This document shows, in pieces, positions 31,677 through 43,900 of a stretch of DNA of 58,281 nucleotides (its first letter is position 1; each line of letters starts with the position of its first letter). The position numbers and the translations under genes are program-made. This DNA comes from Anaeramoeba ignava. Lineage: Eukaryota > Metamonada > Anaeramoebidae. The stretch lies in assembly GCA_028826165.1 (NCBI GenBank), contig JAPDFW010000037.1, forward strand, positions 1 to 58,281, given 5' to 3'. Below the pieces are notes generated by a model. That model made no database searches, was not told the origin of the DNA, and was given only the letters and a program-made list of their open reading frames with translations.

Positions 31677-33134
31677 ATGGAAAAATATGGAAAATGGAGA
31701 GATAAACCAACAGGAATTCATCCATTTATTCCTTCTCAAAAAAAAAGAAATTACACATTTGAATTACAAAGCAATCCAACAGCAATAAAAAAAATAATGA
31801 ATATTTTAATGATCATTTTAAATATTTTAACTGGAATCATAAGAATATTTTTCATTTTAAATGTTTTAATTTGGTTGTTTATTATGAATCTTATAACAGA
31901 ATTACCATTATCAATTTTAGCCAAATTTTTCCCTTTAATCAAGCGAGGATTCAAAAGATATACTCAGTTTCTTGGATGTAGATTGTTGTTATTTTTTATG
32001 GGATTTTGGAATATTAAAGTTTTCAAAAAAAAAAATTCAAATCAAGAAAAATCATCAAAAATCAATCAAATTAATTCTGGTGATTTAATCATTGCAAATC
32101 ATTCTTCTTATATTGAATTGTTATATTTGGCTTTTAGATTTGCTCCTGTTTTTGTTTCTGTTCCAAATTATTGGTTGAATAAAAAGGATTGTTTATATAA
32201 TGATGGAAAAGTTGAGAAGAAAAATATTATTTCAATGTTGATTCATACAGTTTTTAATAAGATTTTAGTTTTCCCAGAAGAAAAATTAAATCAAAATCAA
32301 AATCAAAATCAAAATCAAAATCAAAATCAAAATGAAAATGAAAATAAAAATCAAAATAAAAATCAAAAATCAAAATCAAAATGAAAATGAAAATCAAAAT
32401 CAAAATGAAAATCAAAATGAAAATCAAAATCAAAATCAAAATCAAAATCAAAATCAAAATCAAAATTTACAAAGAAAAGCTACTAAAACAAAATCACAAC
32501 TTAGTTCTGAAATTGGAAGTGATTCTGAAATTGAAAGTGATTCTGAAATTGAAAGTGATTCTGAAATTGAAAGTGATTCTGATAGTGATGAACAAAATCT
32601 AAATGATTTCATTAATCCAAATTCAAATTCAAATTCTTCAAAAAATTTAAAATCATTAGTTGATATTTTAAAAGAAGCCAAAAAGAACAAAGAAGGTCCT
32701 GTTGTATTATTTCCAGAAGCAACAACAACAAATGGAGAAATTATGTTGAAATTTCTTCCAATTCTTGAAAATTCTCAAATTGAAAAACTTGAAAAATTGC
32801 AAATTCATTTAATAGGATTCAAGTAAAAAATCAAAATCAAAATCAAAATTAAAATTAATTAAATAATTAACAAATTATTATTATTTTTATTATTATTATT
32901 AATAATAGATATGATCACAACAAATCAAATCCTTCATTCTCTTTTGGGAATATCTTTTTTCATTTATTTAATTTATGCAAAGTTTTTGTGAATTATCTTC
33001 AAGTTTATTTTGTTGATGAAAATTTAATTCCACAATTAAAGAAAACAAATGAAAAAGAAAAAGAAAAAGAAAAAGAAAAAGAAAAAGAAGAAACAAAAGA
33101 AGAAAAGAAAAAGAAAAATGAAAAAGAAAAATGA
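31677..33134 (+). CDS. LOA1/Vps66-like lysophospholipid acyltransferase
   Basis: The N-terminus MEKYGKWRDKPTGIHPFIP closely resembles fungal Loa1/Vps66-type acyltransferases. Hydrophobic segments follow at about residues 40-75 and 95-115. The acyltransferase motif I is NHSSYIE (HX4E instead of HX4D), and motif III is VLFPEATTTNG (usually FPEGT). A 86-base intron (32823-32908, GTAAAA...AATAG, phase 2) separates HLIGFK from YDHNKSNPSFSFGN. Such enzymes acylate lysophosphatidic acid or related lysolipids on ER or lipid-droplet membranes. Between 32290 and 32460 an NQ hexamer tract contains a one-base phase change near 32365; removing one A makes the frame continuous from 31677 to 33134. A KEKEKE run ends the protein. 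Confidence 0.7.
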
Positions 33135-34715
33135 AAAAGATGAATGGACAGAAAAAATCCAAAAAAATGTTGAAAAAGAAGATAAATAAATTTGGGAAAA
33201 AGAAAATGAACAAGAAAATTTAAAAAAATCAAAATAAATTTTGAATCAGAATATGAATGGACAGAAATCAAATAAATCCAAAATATTAAATTTTTTCAAA
33301 AAGAAATTTAAAATTCAAATCAAAAGCAAATCAAATCAAATAAATTCAAATCAATAAATTTAAATTTTTCAAACAATATTTAAATCAATTTAAATCAAAT
33401 CAAATCAATTTAAATCAAATCAAATTTAAATCAAATTTAAATCAAATTCAAATAAATTTAAATCAAATCAATTCAAATCAAATAAATTCAAATTTAAATC
33501 AAATTCAAATCAAATAAATCCATTTAAATCAAATTCAAATCAAATCTAATAAATTTAAATCAAATCAAATCAAATCAAATCAAATCAATTTAAATCAAAT
33601 CAAATCAATTTAAATCAAATCAAATCTAATTTAAATCAATTCAAATCAATTTAAATCAATTCAAATCAAATAAATCAAATCAAATCAAATCAAATCAAAT
33701 CAAATCAAATCAAATCAAATCAAATCAAATCAAATCAAATCAAATCAATTCAAATCAAATCAAATCAATTCAAATCAAATTCAAATCAAATCAAATCAAA
33801 TCCATTTAAATAAAAATAAAAATCAAATCAAAAAATCAAATAATTTAAAATCAAATCAAATTTAAATTAAATCAAATCAAATTAATTTAAATTAAAAATA
33901 AATTTAAATTAAATTTCAAATCAAATCAAATCAAATTAAATCAAATCAAATCAAATCAAATCAAATCAAATCAAATCAAATCAAATCAAATAAAATCAAA
34001 TCTAATTTAAATTAAATCAAATTAAATCAAATCAAATCAAATCAAATAAATTTAAATCAAATCAAATCAATTTAAATTAAATCAAATCAATTCAAATCAA
34101 TTTAAATCAAATCAAATCAATTCAAATCAATTTAAATCAAATCAAATCAATTTAAATACAAATCAAATTTAAATCAAATCAAATTTAAATCAAATCAATT
34201 TAAATCAATTTAAATAAAATTAAATCAAATCTAATTTAAATCAATTCAAATCAATCTAATTTAAATCAATCTTAATTCAAATTAAATCAAATCAAATCAA
34301 AATCAAATCAAATTAAATTAAATTAAATAAATCAATTTAAATCAAATTAAATTAAAAATTAAATCAAATTAAAATCAAATCCAAATTTAAATCAATTTAA
34401 ATCAAATTTAAATCAAATCATTTAAATCAAATTTAAATCAAATCAAATCAATTTAAATCAATTCAAATCAAATCAATTCAAATCAAATTCAAATCAAATT
34501 CAAATAAATTTAAAAATTTAAATCCATTTAAATCAAATCAAATCAAATCAAATCATTATTCAAATTTTAAATAAATTTTTTAAAAACAAAAAGAAAACTG
34601 TTTTTTTATTTTGGTTATTTTGATTATTTTTATTAAATTTTTTTTAAAAAGAAAAGTGGAATTAAAATAATTGAATTACAAAAAAAAAAAGTGGAATAAA
34701 AATTGAAAAAAAAAA
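33135..34715. repeat. AAATC pentamer and AATTTAAATC repeat field
   Basis: About 1.4 kb of AAATC pentamers mixed with AATTTAAATC decamers lies between 33300 and 34560, A-rich on the strand of the upstream acyltransferase gene. I see no gene, RNA or structured element in it. The last 150 bases are A/T homopolymer runs at the 3' end of the minus-strand 7TM gene. Confidence 0.85.
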
Positions 34716-36050
34716 TTAATCATCCATTTCTGAATCATCTGAATCATTAATTTGTTCATAATTTTCTAAAGCAGAGATAGTCCATAAAGAACCACCAACT
34801 TCAGATTGATCTCTTTCAGTTGAGATATTAATATGAAAAGCAATAACAAGAACCAAATTTGGAATAATTTCAAATAATAACATCCAAAAGAAATAAAAGG
34901 TATAAAAATTTGTATCATTTTTCATAGTCCAATCAATAATTTTATGAGTTGCCAAATTAGTAAAATCATAAATAGCACGAATTACAAAAAGAACAGAATT
35001 AAAAATTATCAAATACATAAAAGTTCGAATTTTGTTTTGATTTTTGTGAGTAAGTGAAAGTCTTCGAAGAACACGATAAAAAAAGAAACTTGATGTTCCA
35101 AGAAAAACTACAATCACTGAATAAATGCATGCACTCAAAACAAATTGTACACTTTCTGCTGATGCAAATAAACTTGCGATTGAAACAAGAATAAATGATG
35201 ATACTATTAATATTATAAATGTTGGGTTGACACACCATCTCAATGTTTTTTGATTTAAAAGTGTACTAAATCTAATGATTCCAAGCAACCATGTTAATAA
35301 AATGTAACTTAATTTATATTTTAATTTTATAAATGAATTTTATTTTAATTTTAATTTTATAAATGAATTTTATTTTAATTTTAATTTTAATTTTAATTTT
35401 AATTTTAATTTTAATTTTAATTTATATTTTATTTTTAATTTATATTTTAATTTTAATTTTAATTTTATAAATGAATTTTATTTTGTTTTATATTTTAATT
35501 TTGATTTTAATTTTAATTTTAATTTTAATTTATATTTTAATTTTAATTTTATTTTGATTTTAATTTTATAAATGAATTTTATTTTAATTTTATAAATGAA
35601 TTTTATTTTGATTTTGTTTTATAAATGGATAAAATCAACTAACCAACAAAATTGAAGAAAAAAAGGAATAGAATAATTAATAAAAAATTGTAAAAAAGTA
35701 TCAGAAGTAGAAACACCAAACAAAGTAATCAAACCTCTTTGGAACATTATCCAAGAACTCATAAATAAAATAGCAACTCTAAAACCTCTAATTATTCTTG
35801 TTGTTTGTGTAAAACTTTCAATATTTCTTTCAATAATATTTATATTTTGATTCGTTAAGCCTTTTTTCATACTTTGATTTACGTTTTTGTTTTATATTGT
35901 TTTTTACCTGAAAAATAAATAGTGATGATAAGTTTCAATTATTGTTATAAATCCAGAAATTAAATATAATATTGAGAGTATTAGAAGCCAAGCAAGTGCA
36001 ATTCCAGTTGAATGAATCACACAAAATGAATTGTCGACTTTATTCGACAT
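34716..36050 (-). CDS. Seven-transmembrane protein, THH1/TOM1/TOM3-like
   Basis: Exons 36050-35908, 35871-35644 and 35307-34716 splice to 320 residues with consistent phases (both phase 2). One hydrophobic helix is in exon 1 (STGIALAWLLILSILYLISG), two are in exon 2 and four in exon 3, giving about seven in total. An acidic cytosolic tail ends SDDSEMDD. The fifth to seventh helices, with FYRVLRRL, IRAIYDF and FEIIPNLVLV, resemble the THH1/TOM1/TOM3 family of plants and protists, whose molecular role is poorly known. A G-protein-coupled receptor-like fold is an alternative. The start is MSNKVDNS; an upstream in-frame ATG adds only Phe/Ile-rich leader sequence. Intron 1 is only 36 bases long. 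Confidence 0.6.
35308..35643 (-). repeat. Intron 2 of 7TM gene: AAAATT hexamer repeat
   Basis: This 336-base intron (GTTAGT...TTAAG on the minus strand) is built of AAAATT hexamers and AAAATTCATTTATAAAATT units. Confidence 0.8.
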
Positions 36051-36094
36051 AAAGAAATGAAGTAGAATTGAAAAATAAGAATAAAAAAGAAGAA

Positions 36095-36128
36095 GAAAAA
36101 TGAAAAAAAAAATAATGAAAAAAAAAAT
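36095..36128 (-). promoter_or_regulatory. Double TCATTTTT leader motif of 7TM gene
   Basis: Plus-strand ATGAAAAAAAAA boxes at 36100 and 36115 read TTTTTTTTTCAT on the sense strand, 50-75 bases upstream of the ATG at 36050. They also rule against the longer start at 36164. Confidence 0.4.
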
Positions 36129-36193
36129 AATTTTTTGCTTTTTATTTTTATCCAAAAAAAACAAAATTATTCATTTTTAAAAATGAGCATAAT

Positions 36194-37442
36194 TCACAGA
36201 TCCCATTCCACAAAACTTGAACGAATGGAATCAATCATTTGAGTGACTTCCTTTTGTTCTTGAAGTAATCCAACAAGACGGTTATGGTATTTCTTAAGGG
36301 AAATATTTGAATCGATGAGAGTTTTTTTTGTGTCTTTTTCATTTTCTAAAGAATTTAAACCACGTTGTAAATGTTCTTCAAGCTGTTTGTATTTAAATCG
36401 AAACTCCTTCTCTTCTATATTCAGTTGGCGGATCATATTTCCGCAAATATCTTGTTTTTCCTGCAAAACGCGAGCAAAAATAACTTGGAGATTGGATAAT
36501 AACTCGATAACATTTTGATTTCCATCTTCAGGATTCTGGTTTAATTCATATTTTGTCTCGAGAATCAGCTTGAAAACTTTATTATCAAACTCTTCAAAGT
36601 GCTGGAAAGGAACTTTATAGTTCTGTTCTCCGGGCGAAGATTGTACATTATGAGTTTTGTCAATTTTCTTTTCAAAATTCGGATTCAAAGTGTTCATTAA
36701 AATAGGGACACTTGAACTTATTTGCCTTCTTTGTGAAAAGGAAATTGACGTATTTGCCATATCATTTCCGTTAAAGTTCGAAATTTTTTGACTTTCACTT
36801 TTTTGTAATTTTTTTGGATTTATTGGTTGTTTGTTTGATTTTCTCTTTGGCTGTTTGTTTAAAGAAGGGTAGACAATCTTCATTAGCTCGCGTTCTTTAT
36901 CATTACGGAAAAGAATATGTTTTGCAAAATCCGAGCGCATTTGTTCCATTTGACCTTTTGTTGGTGATCTGTTAAGATTTCGAAAAACTACTTGAATCAT
37001 TGGTTCTTTCCCAATTCGTAGAAGTGTTGCCCAGCAATCTAACCACACCTCTTTACCGATAACAGTATTTGTTGTCCAGATGAATCGGATATTTTTTTCT
37101 CTATTTATTTTATTTGGCGAAAATTAATTACATTTTTTTTTTCCTTTTTTTCCTTTTTTGTTTTTTTTACTTTGATATTTTTTGAATAAGAAAATCAATT
37201 GTTGGTTTTGAATCCATTTCAAACATTGGTTGTTCTCTTTTAGAAAGCGATAATACTGTGTGTTCTTTTAATTTATCAGGTGAGTTTATGTTGTTACATT
37301 GAAGTACTTGTTCGTTAACTTCTTTGAAATGTCCTTCAATATCTAAAAGTACTAATGATTCATTTGAATTGTGAAATGTTTCAAAATAAATAGATTCTTG
37401 TTTTTTTTTAATTATTTTATAATATGATAAGTTAGCTCCCAT
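36194..37442 (-). CDS. N-myristoylated-type PAS-domain protein
   Basis: Exons 37442-37171 and 37100-36194 (70-base intron, GTAAAA...AATAG, phase 2) give 392 residues. The start MGANLSYYK has Gly2 and a basic follow-up, as in N-myristoylated proteins. Residues 25-130 look like a PAS fold: NSNESLVLLDIEGHFKEVNE, then after the splice IRFIWTTNTVIGKEVWLDCW and LLRIGKEPMIQVVFR. The remainder is a linker rich in Ser, Lys and Gln and a C-terminal helical coiled-coil region (VIFARVLQEKQDICGNMIRQ, QMIDSIRSSFVEWDL). PAS modules sense small molecules or mediate dimerisation. No effector domain is visible, so it may be an adaptor at a membrane. The ligand is unknown. The gene lies head to tail with the 7TM gene. 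Confidence 0.65.
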
Positions 37443-37460
37443 TTTAAACAGAATAAATTT

Positions 37461-37494
37461 AAAAAAATGAAAAAAAAGAAAAAAATGAAAAAAC
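37461..37494 (-). promoter_or_regulatory. Double TCATTTTT leader motif of PAS gene
   Basis: ATGAAAAA boxes at 37467 and 37485 (sense TTTTTTCAT) lie within 50 bases of the ATG at 37442. An AACGGTTT string (sense) is just upstream. Confidence 0.4.
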
Positions 37495-37754
37495 AAAAAC
37501 CGTTTATTTTTTTTTAAATAAATTTTTAAATATATTTTTATATATATTTTTAAATATATTTATTTAGATTTTTATTTATATTTTTATTCTAATTTTTATT
37601 CCACTTTTTAAATAAATTTTTAAATAAATTTTTAAATAAATTTTTATTTAGATTTTTATTTATATTTTTATTCCACTTTTTAAATAAATTTTTATTCTAA
37701 TTTTTTAATTTATATTTTTAAATAAATTTTTAAATTATATTTTTATTTAAATTT

Positions 37755-40001
37755 TTATATAGATTTTTGAGTTTCTAATTGAATTGAAACATTATTTGGA
37801 TGAACAATTTGAGAATCAAAAAGAATTTGCTTAATTTGTTGAAGAATCAAATGAGAATTAGGAATTCGATCTTGAAAAACAGTAACAACACTCAAAGAAG
37901 CAGAAAGTAAACTTTCAGAAACATGATTAAAATGGAAATTTTTCACACTTTCAACTTGAGGAATTGATTCAATTTTTGGAATAACTTGATTGATGAAAGT
38001 GGAAATATCCGGTGTTTGATCCAAAAGAGTTCTTAAAGTATTCTTGAAAAGACCAAAAACACTCAGAAATATTGTGCAAGATAAAATCATTGAGCAGATG
38101 GAATCCATTATTACCCAGTTATAGAAATGAACCAACAAAGAAGATATAATAACTGCAACTGAACCAAGTGTGTCTGCAATAATATGAAAAAAAACTCCTT
38201 GAAGATTGGGATTTTTTTTTGGAACCCCATTTCCAAGAGAATTCAAATTCTCTTCATCTAGACTTAGTGATGAATTTTCTAAGCCACTTTCTGTTATTGC
38301 AGTTGTAGAAGTGTCAGAAAAAAGAATGATCCCCAAAATATTCACAAAAAATCCTAAAACAGATATCAAAATCAAATGATCAGTATAAATCACTGGCGGA
38401 TTCAATGTTCGTTCAATTGCCTCAAAGAAAACAAAAACGGAAATGAAAATCAACAAACAAGAGTTCGAAAATCCGCTGATAATTTGAGTTCTTTGATATC
38501 CAAACGGAAATTTATCGTTTGATTCCCATCTTGAAATGATTGAAGCAACAAGTCCAATGATCAACGATGTGCAGTCAAAAAGCATGTGGAAAGCATCGGA
38601 AATTAATCCCAACGAGTTTGTCATGATTCCATATGCAAACTCGAAGAACATGAAGATGAAATTGATGGAAAAAAAAAGAAACAATGATCTGGACTCTTTG
38701 GAATTGAAAATTTCCTTGAAAAGTGAGTGTAAAGTTGCCGTCATTTTATCCTTGTTGAAAATGATGAATTTGACTTCGTTTCCATGTGATTGAACCATTT
38801 CCTCTTGATTTAAATATTCTACAGTTGTATAAACACTGCTTGTTGGTCTTGTGTTGATATTTGAAAAATCAATCAATATCATTCCAACCAAAACAAGAAA
38901 AAACAAAAAGAAGGTCGATTTTAATGAAATATCATTAACAGACACATCAAAAAACCGCGAGATGAGAACTGAAACAAAAGTTATAATATACATCAAATAA
39001 AATGTTAATCCTGCAAACTTGTTTGAAATGTAAATTGTATTCATAAAACCCAAAAAACGAACCAAAACGGAAATTATAATGTAAAAGACCAAAAGAATCC
39101 AAAATAAAAAGCTCCTCAAAAAATCAAATGATCCACAGAAGAACACCTGCCATATTGCAAAAGGAAAAGATACCGTCAGCGAAATGAGCAAAACTGTGGA
39201 AATTGATGACGATTTCGGAACAAATTTCGAAGAGTTCAAATCAATCATCATTGAAGTCAGTGATGATAAATAAAGAATCAGAGGGGAAGCAACGCCAATA
39301 GGAACAGAGAAAAAAAGAATGTTCATCATTTTAGTGGTTGATTCAATTGTATTCCCCAAATAATGCAAAAGTTGGTGATGATGTAAAATTGGGTTGTTGA
39401 TTTTTTGAGCGAATTGAGTTGAATTGAGAAGAATGAAAATTACAAAAAACGAAGAAATAATGAATAGTGATCCAACAAACTTCATTGTGGAACTGCGTCT
39501 GGTTGAAATATTGGTGTTGAAAATTAGTTTGAAAGCATTTGAAACTCCAACTCCAATAAACATTGATAAAATTGTTATCATAATATTTGTGTATTTAATT
39601 GAACTGAAAAAAAATAAATATTGCAAATAAAGTAGAATTCCTGTTTCAGTATTCACATAAATATTCATTTTTCGATCATTTGAATAATATATATTTAAAT
39701 TGCTTTCTTTTTCTCCTTCTCTTTCATTTGTTCTTGAAATAATTGCAATGCTATTGTTACTATTGTTATTATTATTATTGTTCATTTCTTCGTTTTTGTT
39801 TGAATTCAAAAATAAATTGAAAACAAAGTGATAAATTTTGAAAATTAATAAATTCAAAAAAACAAATAGAGATATTGGAATATCAAATGTCTGAAATAAC
39901 TTATTTGCTATTATATAAGAAATAACGATTAAAATTTGTGAAATTATTGATAAAACAAAATTTAAAGAAGAATTTCTATTTAAATTAAATTGATTAATCA
40001 T
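37755..40001 (-). CDS. ZnT5-like CDF zinc transporter
   Basis: This is an intronless 748-residue protein. The N-terminal half carries many hydrophobic helices, as in the extended ZnT5/Msc2 group. The C-terminal half is the CDF core: AYGIMTNSLGLISDAFHMLFD with the HxxxD zinc site in TM2, FPFGYQRTQIISGFSNS, and GVFFHIIADTLGSVAVI with the second HxxxD in TM5. A cytosolic ferredoxin-like domain follows to the end. The His-rich loop between TM4 and TM5 is replaced by a Ser/Asn/Glu segment. Relatives load zinc into the Golgi or ER, often as heterodimers, and exchange it for protons. Length agrees with ZnT5 (about 765). The ATG is preceded by two TCATTTTT boxes at 40012-40036. Confidence 0.88.
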   Translation of the reverse strand: MINQFNLNRNSSLNFVLSIISQILIVISYIIANKLFQTFDIPISLFVFLNLLIFKIYHFVFNLFLNSNKNEEMNNNNNNNSNNSIAIISRTNEREGEKESNLNIYYSNDRKMNIYVNTETGILLYLQYLFFFSSIKYTNIMITILSMFIGVGVSNAFKLIFNTNISTRRSSTMKFVGSLFIISSFFVIFILLNSTQFAQKINNPILHHHQLLHYLGNTIESTTKMMNILFFSVPIGVASPLILYLSSLTSMMIDLNSSKFVPKSSSISTVLLISLTVSFPFAIWQVFFCGSFDFLRSFLFWILLVFYIIISVLVRFLGFMNTIYISNKFAGLTFYLMYIITFVSVLISRFFDVSVNDISLKSTFFLFFLVLVGMILIDFSNINTRPTSSVYTTVEYLNQEEMVQSHGNEVKFIIFNKDKMTATLHSLFKEIFNSKESRSLFLFFSINFIFMFFEFAYGIMTNSLGLISDAFHMLFDCTSLIIGLVASIISRWESNDKFPFGYQRTQIISGFSNSCLLIFISVFVFFEAIERTLNPPVIYTDHLILISVLGFFVNILGIILFSDTSTTAITESGLENSSLSLDEENLNSLGNGVPKKNPNLQGVFFHIIADTLGSVAVIISSLLVHFYNWVIMDSICSMILSCTIFLSVFGLFKNTLRTLLDQTPDISTFINQVIPKIESIPQVESVKNFHFNHVSESLLSASLSVVTVFQDRIPNSHLILQQIKQILFDSQIVHPNNVSIQLETQKSI

Positions 40002-40011
40002 TTTGAAAAAA

Positions 40012-40036
40012 GAAAAAAAAATGAAAAATGAAAAAA
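40012..40036 (-). promoter_or_regulatory. Double TCATTTTT leader motif of ZnT gene
   Basis: ATGAAAAATGAAAAAAC on the plus strand reads GTTTTTTCATTTTTCAT on the sense strand, 20-35 bases upstream of the ATG at 40001. Confidence 0.4.
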
Positions 40037-40900
40037 CTTTTTTTTTATTTTTTTAATTGCTTTTATAATTGAAGAATAGATCCTTTTAATTTTCTTTTTT
40101 CTTGAATCTTTTTTTTTGGAAAATTTTTGGAAAGTTTTGATTGATTTTATTTAATTTTAGAATAGATTTTGATTTTTAATTTTGATTTTATTTCTTGATT
40201 TTGATTTTTTTTAAAAATTTTTTGGAAAATTTTGATTTTGATTTTGATTTTGATTTTGATTTAGATTTTGATTTGATTTGATTTGATTTTGATTTTGATT
40301 TAGATTTTGATTTTGATTTTGATTTAGATTTAGATTTAGATTTTGATTTTGATTTGATTTTGATTTTGATTTTGATTTTGATTTTGATTTTGATTTAGAT
40401 TTTGATTTTGATTTGATTTTGATTTTGATTTTGATTTTGATTTTTGATTTTTGATTTTGATTTTGATTTTGATTTGATTTTGATTTTGATTTTGATTTTT
40501 GATTTTGATTTTGATTTAGATTTTGAATTTGATTTTTGATTTTGATTTTGATTCGATTTTTGATTTGATTTGATTTTGATTTTGATTTTTATTTTGATTT
40601 TTGAATTTTGATTATTTTCAATTTGATTTTGATTTTGATTTTGATTTTGATTTAGATTTTGATTTTGATTTTGATTTTGATTTTGATTTTGATTTTGATT
40701 TTGATTTGATTTTGATTTTGATTTTGATTTTGATTTTGATTTTGATTTTGATTTTGATTTTGATTTAGATTTTGATTTTGAATTTGATTTTTATTTTGAT
40801 TTTCAATTTGATTTTGAATTTGATTTTGATTTTGATTTTGATTTTGATTTTGATTTTGATTTTGATTTTCGATTTGATTTTGATTTTGATTTTGATTTAC
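40037..40900. repeat. TTTTGA hexamer field downstream of BTB-ARM gene
   Basis: TTTTGA/TTTAGA hexamers dominate 40190-40898. The last exon and stop of the BTB-ARM gene may lie in or near this field, but I cannot place them. Both antisense Ile/Leu frames and sense (NQ)n frames here are repeat noise unless transcript data say otherwise. Confidence 0.7.
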
Positions 40901-43900
40901 CTTTATTATTATTTGAAAGAATCCATAAAGCTTCAAATCCTTTTTCTTGAATGACTTGATTATTTGAAAAATTAATCATTGCTGTTATAATTGCTTCAAT
41001 TCCTTTTAATTCCCTTATTTCTTTTTGATTTTCTTTTTTATTTGATTTTGATTTTGATTTTAATTTTGATTTTGATTTTGATTTTGATTTTGATTTTGAT
41101 TTTGATTTTGATTTTGATTTTGATTTTGATTTTGATTTTGATTTTGATTTTGATTTTGATTTTGGTTTTCATTTTGATTTACTTTTATTATTATTTGAAA
41201 TATTTAATAAAGCTTCAAATCCTTGATATTGAATAACTTGATTATTTGGGAAATTAATCATTGCTGTTATAATTGTTTCAATTCCTTTTAATTCCCTTAT
41301 TTCTTTTTGGTTTTCTTTTATTTGATTTAATTTTTGAAAGTGAATTTTACTAATCAGTCCATAAAATGGTTTTCCATTATTTTTTCTTAGTTTACCTTTT
41401 TTAATAAGAAAATTTACTAATAATGTGCATCCTTGATATTGAATAACCAATTTATTTGGGAAATTATTCATTGCTGTTATAATCGTTTCAATTCCTTTCA
41501 ATTTTCTTATTTCTTTTTGATTTTCTTTTTTATTTTGATTTTATTTGATTTGATTTTGATTTTAGTTTTAATTTTTGGAAATGTTTTTATTTTTGATTTT
41601 TGATTCATTTTTTATTCATTTTTATTTGATTTACCTTCATTATTAATAGAAATATTTAATAAAGTTTCACATCCTTTATATTGAATATTTTTATTTTTTG
41701 GGAAATTATTCATTGCTTTTATAATTGTTTCAATTCCTTTCAATTTTCTTATTTCTTTTTGATTTTCTTTTATTTTGATTTTATTTGATTTGATTTTGAT
41801 TTTGGTTTTTTGGAAATATTTTAATTTTTTGGAAATGTTTTTATTTTTGATTTTTGATTCATTTTTTATTCATTTTTATTTGATTTACCTTCATTATTAA
41901 TAGAAATATTTAATAAAGTTCCACATCCTTTATATTGAATATTTTTATTTTTTGGGAAATTATTCATTGCTTTTATAATTGTTTCAATTCCTTTCAATTT
42001 TTTTATTTCTTTTTGATTTTCTTTTTTATTTTGATTTATTTTGATTTTGGTTTTGGTTTTGATTTAATTTTTTGGAAATATTTTTATTTTTGATTTTGGT
42101 TTTGATTTGATTTAATTTGATTTAATTTGATTTACTCTCATTATTAATAGCAATATTCCTTAAAGTTCCACATCCTTGATATTGAATAATTTGATTATTT
42201 GGGAAATTATTCATTGCTTTTATAATTGTTTCAATTCCTTTCAATTTTCTTATTTCGTTTTGATTTTCTTTTTTATTTGATTTTTAATTTTAATTTTTTG
42301 GAAATGCTTTTATTTTTGATTTTTGATTCATTTTGATTTACTTTTATTATTAATAGAAATATTTAATAAAGTTCCACATCCTTGATATTGAATAATTTGA
42401 TTATTTGGGAAATTATTCATTGCTTTTATAATTGTTTCAATTCCTTTCAATTTTTTTATTTCGTTTTGATTTTCTTTTTGATTTGATTTGATTTGATTTG
42501 ATTTGATTTGATTTAATTTTTTGGAAATGTTTTGATTTTTGATTCATTTTAATTTACCTTGATTATTAATAATAATATTCCTTAAAGCTCCACATCCTTT
42601 TTCTTGAATATCTCGATTATTTGGGAAATTATTCATTGCTTTTATAATTGTTTCAATTCCTTTCAATTTTCTTATTTCGTTTTGATTTTCTTTTTTATTT
42701 TGATTTCATTTAATTTTAAAGTAATTTAATTTTTTGGAAATGCTTTTATTTTTGATTTTTGATTTTTGATTTTTGATTCATTTTAATTTACCTTGATTAT
42801 TAATAGAAATATTTAATAAAGCTTCACATCCTTTTTCTTGAATATCTCGATTATTTGGGAAATTATTCATTGATTTTATAATTGTTTCAATTCCATTCAG
42901 TTTTTTTATTTCGTTTTGATTTTCTTTTTTATTTTGATTTCATTTAATTTTAAAGTAATTTAATTTTTTGGAAATGCTTTTATTTTTGATTTTTGATTTT
43001 TGATTTTTGATTCATTTTGATTTACCTTGGTTATTAATAGAAATATTTAATAAAGCTTCACATCCTTTTTCTTGAATATCTCGATTATTTGGGAAATTAT
43101 TCATTGATTTTATAATTGTTTCAATTCCATTCAGTTTTCTTATTTCGTTTTGATTTTCTTTTTTATTTTGATTTCATTTAATTTTAAAGTAATTTAATTT
43201 TTTGGAAATGTATTATTGCCAAGAGAAAAAGTGGCACAAATAATTGATATCGAAGATTTTTTTTGATTAAAATTTGAAATTTATCTCGAAGTATTTATTC
43301 ATTATTTCTCAAATAGAATTAATTCTGGTTTTGAAAATGTTTTTGGTTTAATTGGTTCTTTTATTTACCTAAAAGGAGTGCGATATTTATCAAAATTGAA
43401 ATTGCTTTTTCTTGAATACTCTCATGATTTACCCAATTTCTCATTGATTGAATAATTGGTTGAATTCCATTTAATTGAAAAATTTCGATTCCGTTTTTCT
43501 TTCTGTTTTCGGTTTGGTTTTCTTTTTGTATTTTGTTTTATAATTAAAGAAGAAAATTCATGATATTTATTGAAAATATCATTATGTTTGAAATTAATAA
43601 TTTACTTTCTAATCCACTGGAAAGTCTTTGTAAGATTAATAAACTATTCTCTAGTATAAATTCATCCTTTAAAAAATTTTGAATCATTTGAAGAATAATA
43701 CCCATTTTTTCGTTTTGTTTCATTTTTAATCTATAAACTTTGATTTTGTTTTTTTATTTTTTTTTGAACAAAAAATGAATTCAAGCAGAATTATTTTGAG
43801 TTGATTTTTTTTTCACTTACTTTGCGTATCAAAAACAATGTGATTGAATATTTGAAATCCATTATATTGAATATTTTGATTATTTGGGAAATTAATCATT

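Noticed and set aside
33300-34560. Centromere or origin in the AAATC field
   Set aside because: Only simple pentamers and decamers are seen; nothing in the sequence supports a specific chromosomal function.
35904-36164. Longer start of the 7TM protein at 36164
   Set aside because: The extra 38 residues are Phe/Ile/Lys strings that overlap the TCATTTTT leader boxes; the ATG at 36050 follows the boxes.
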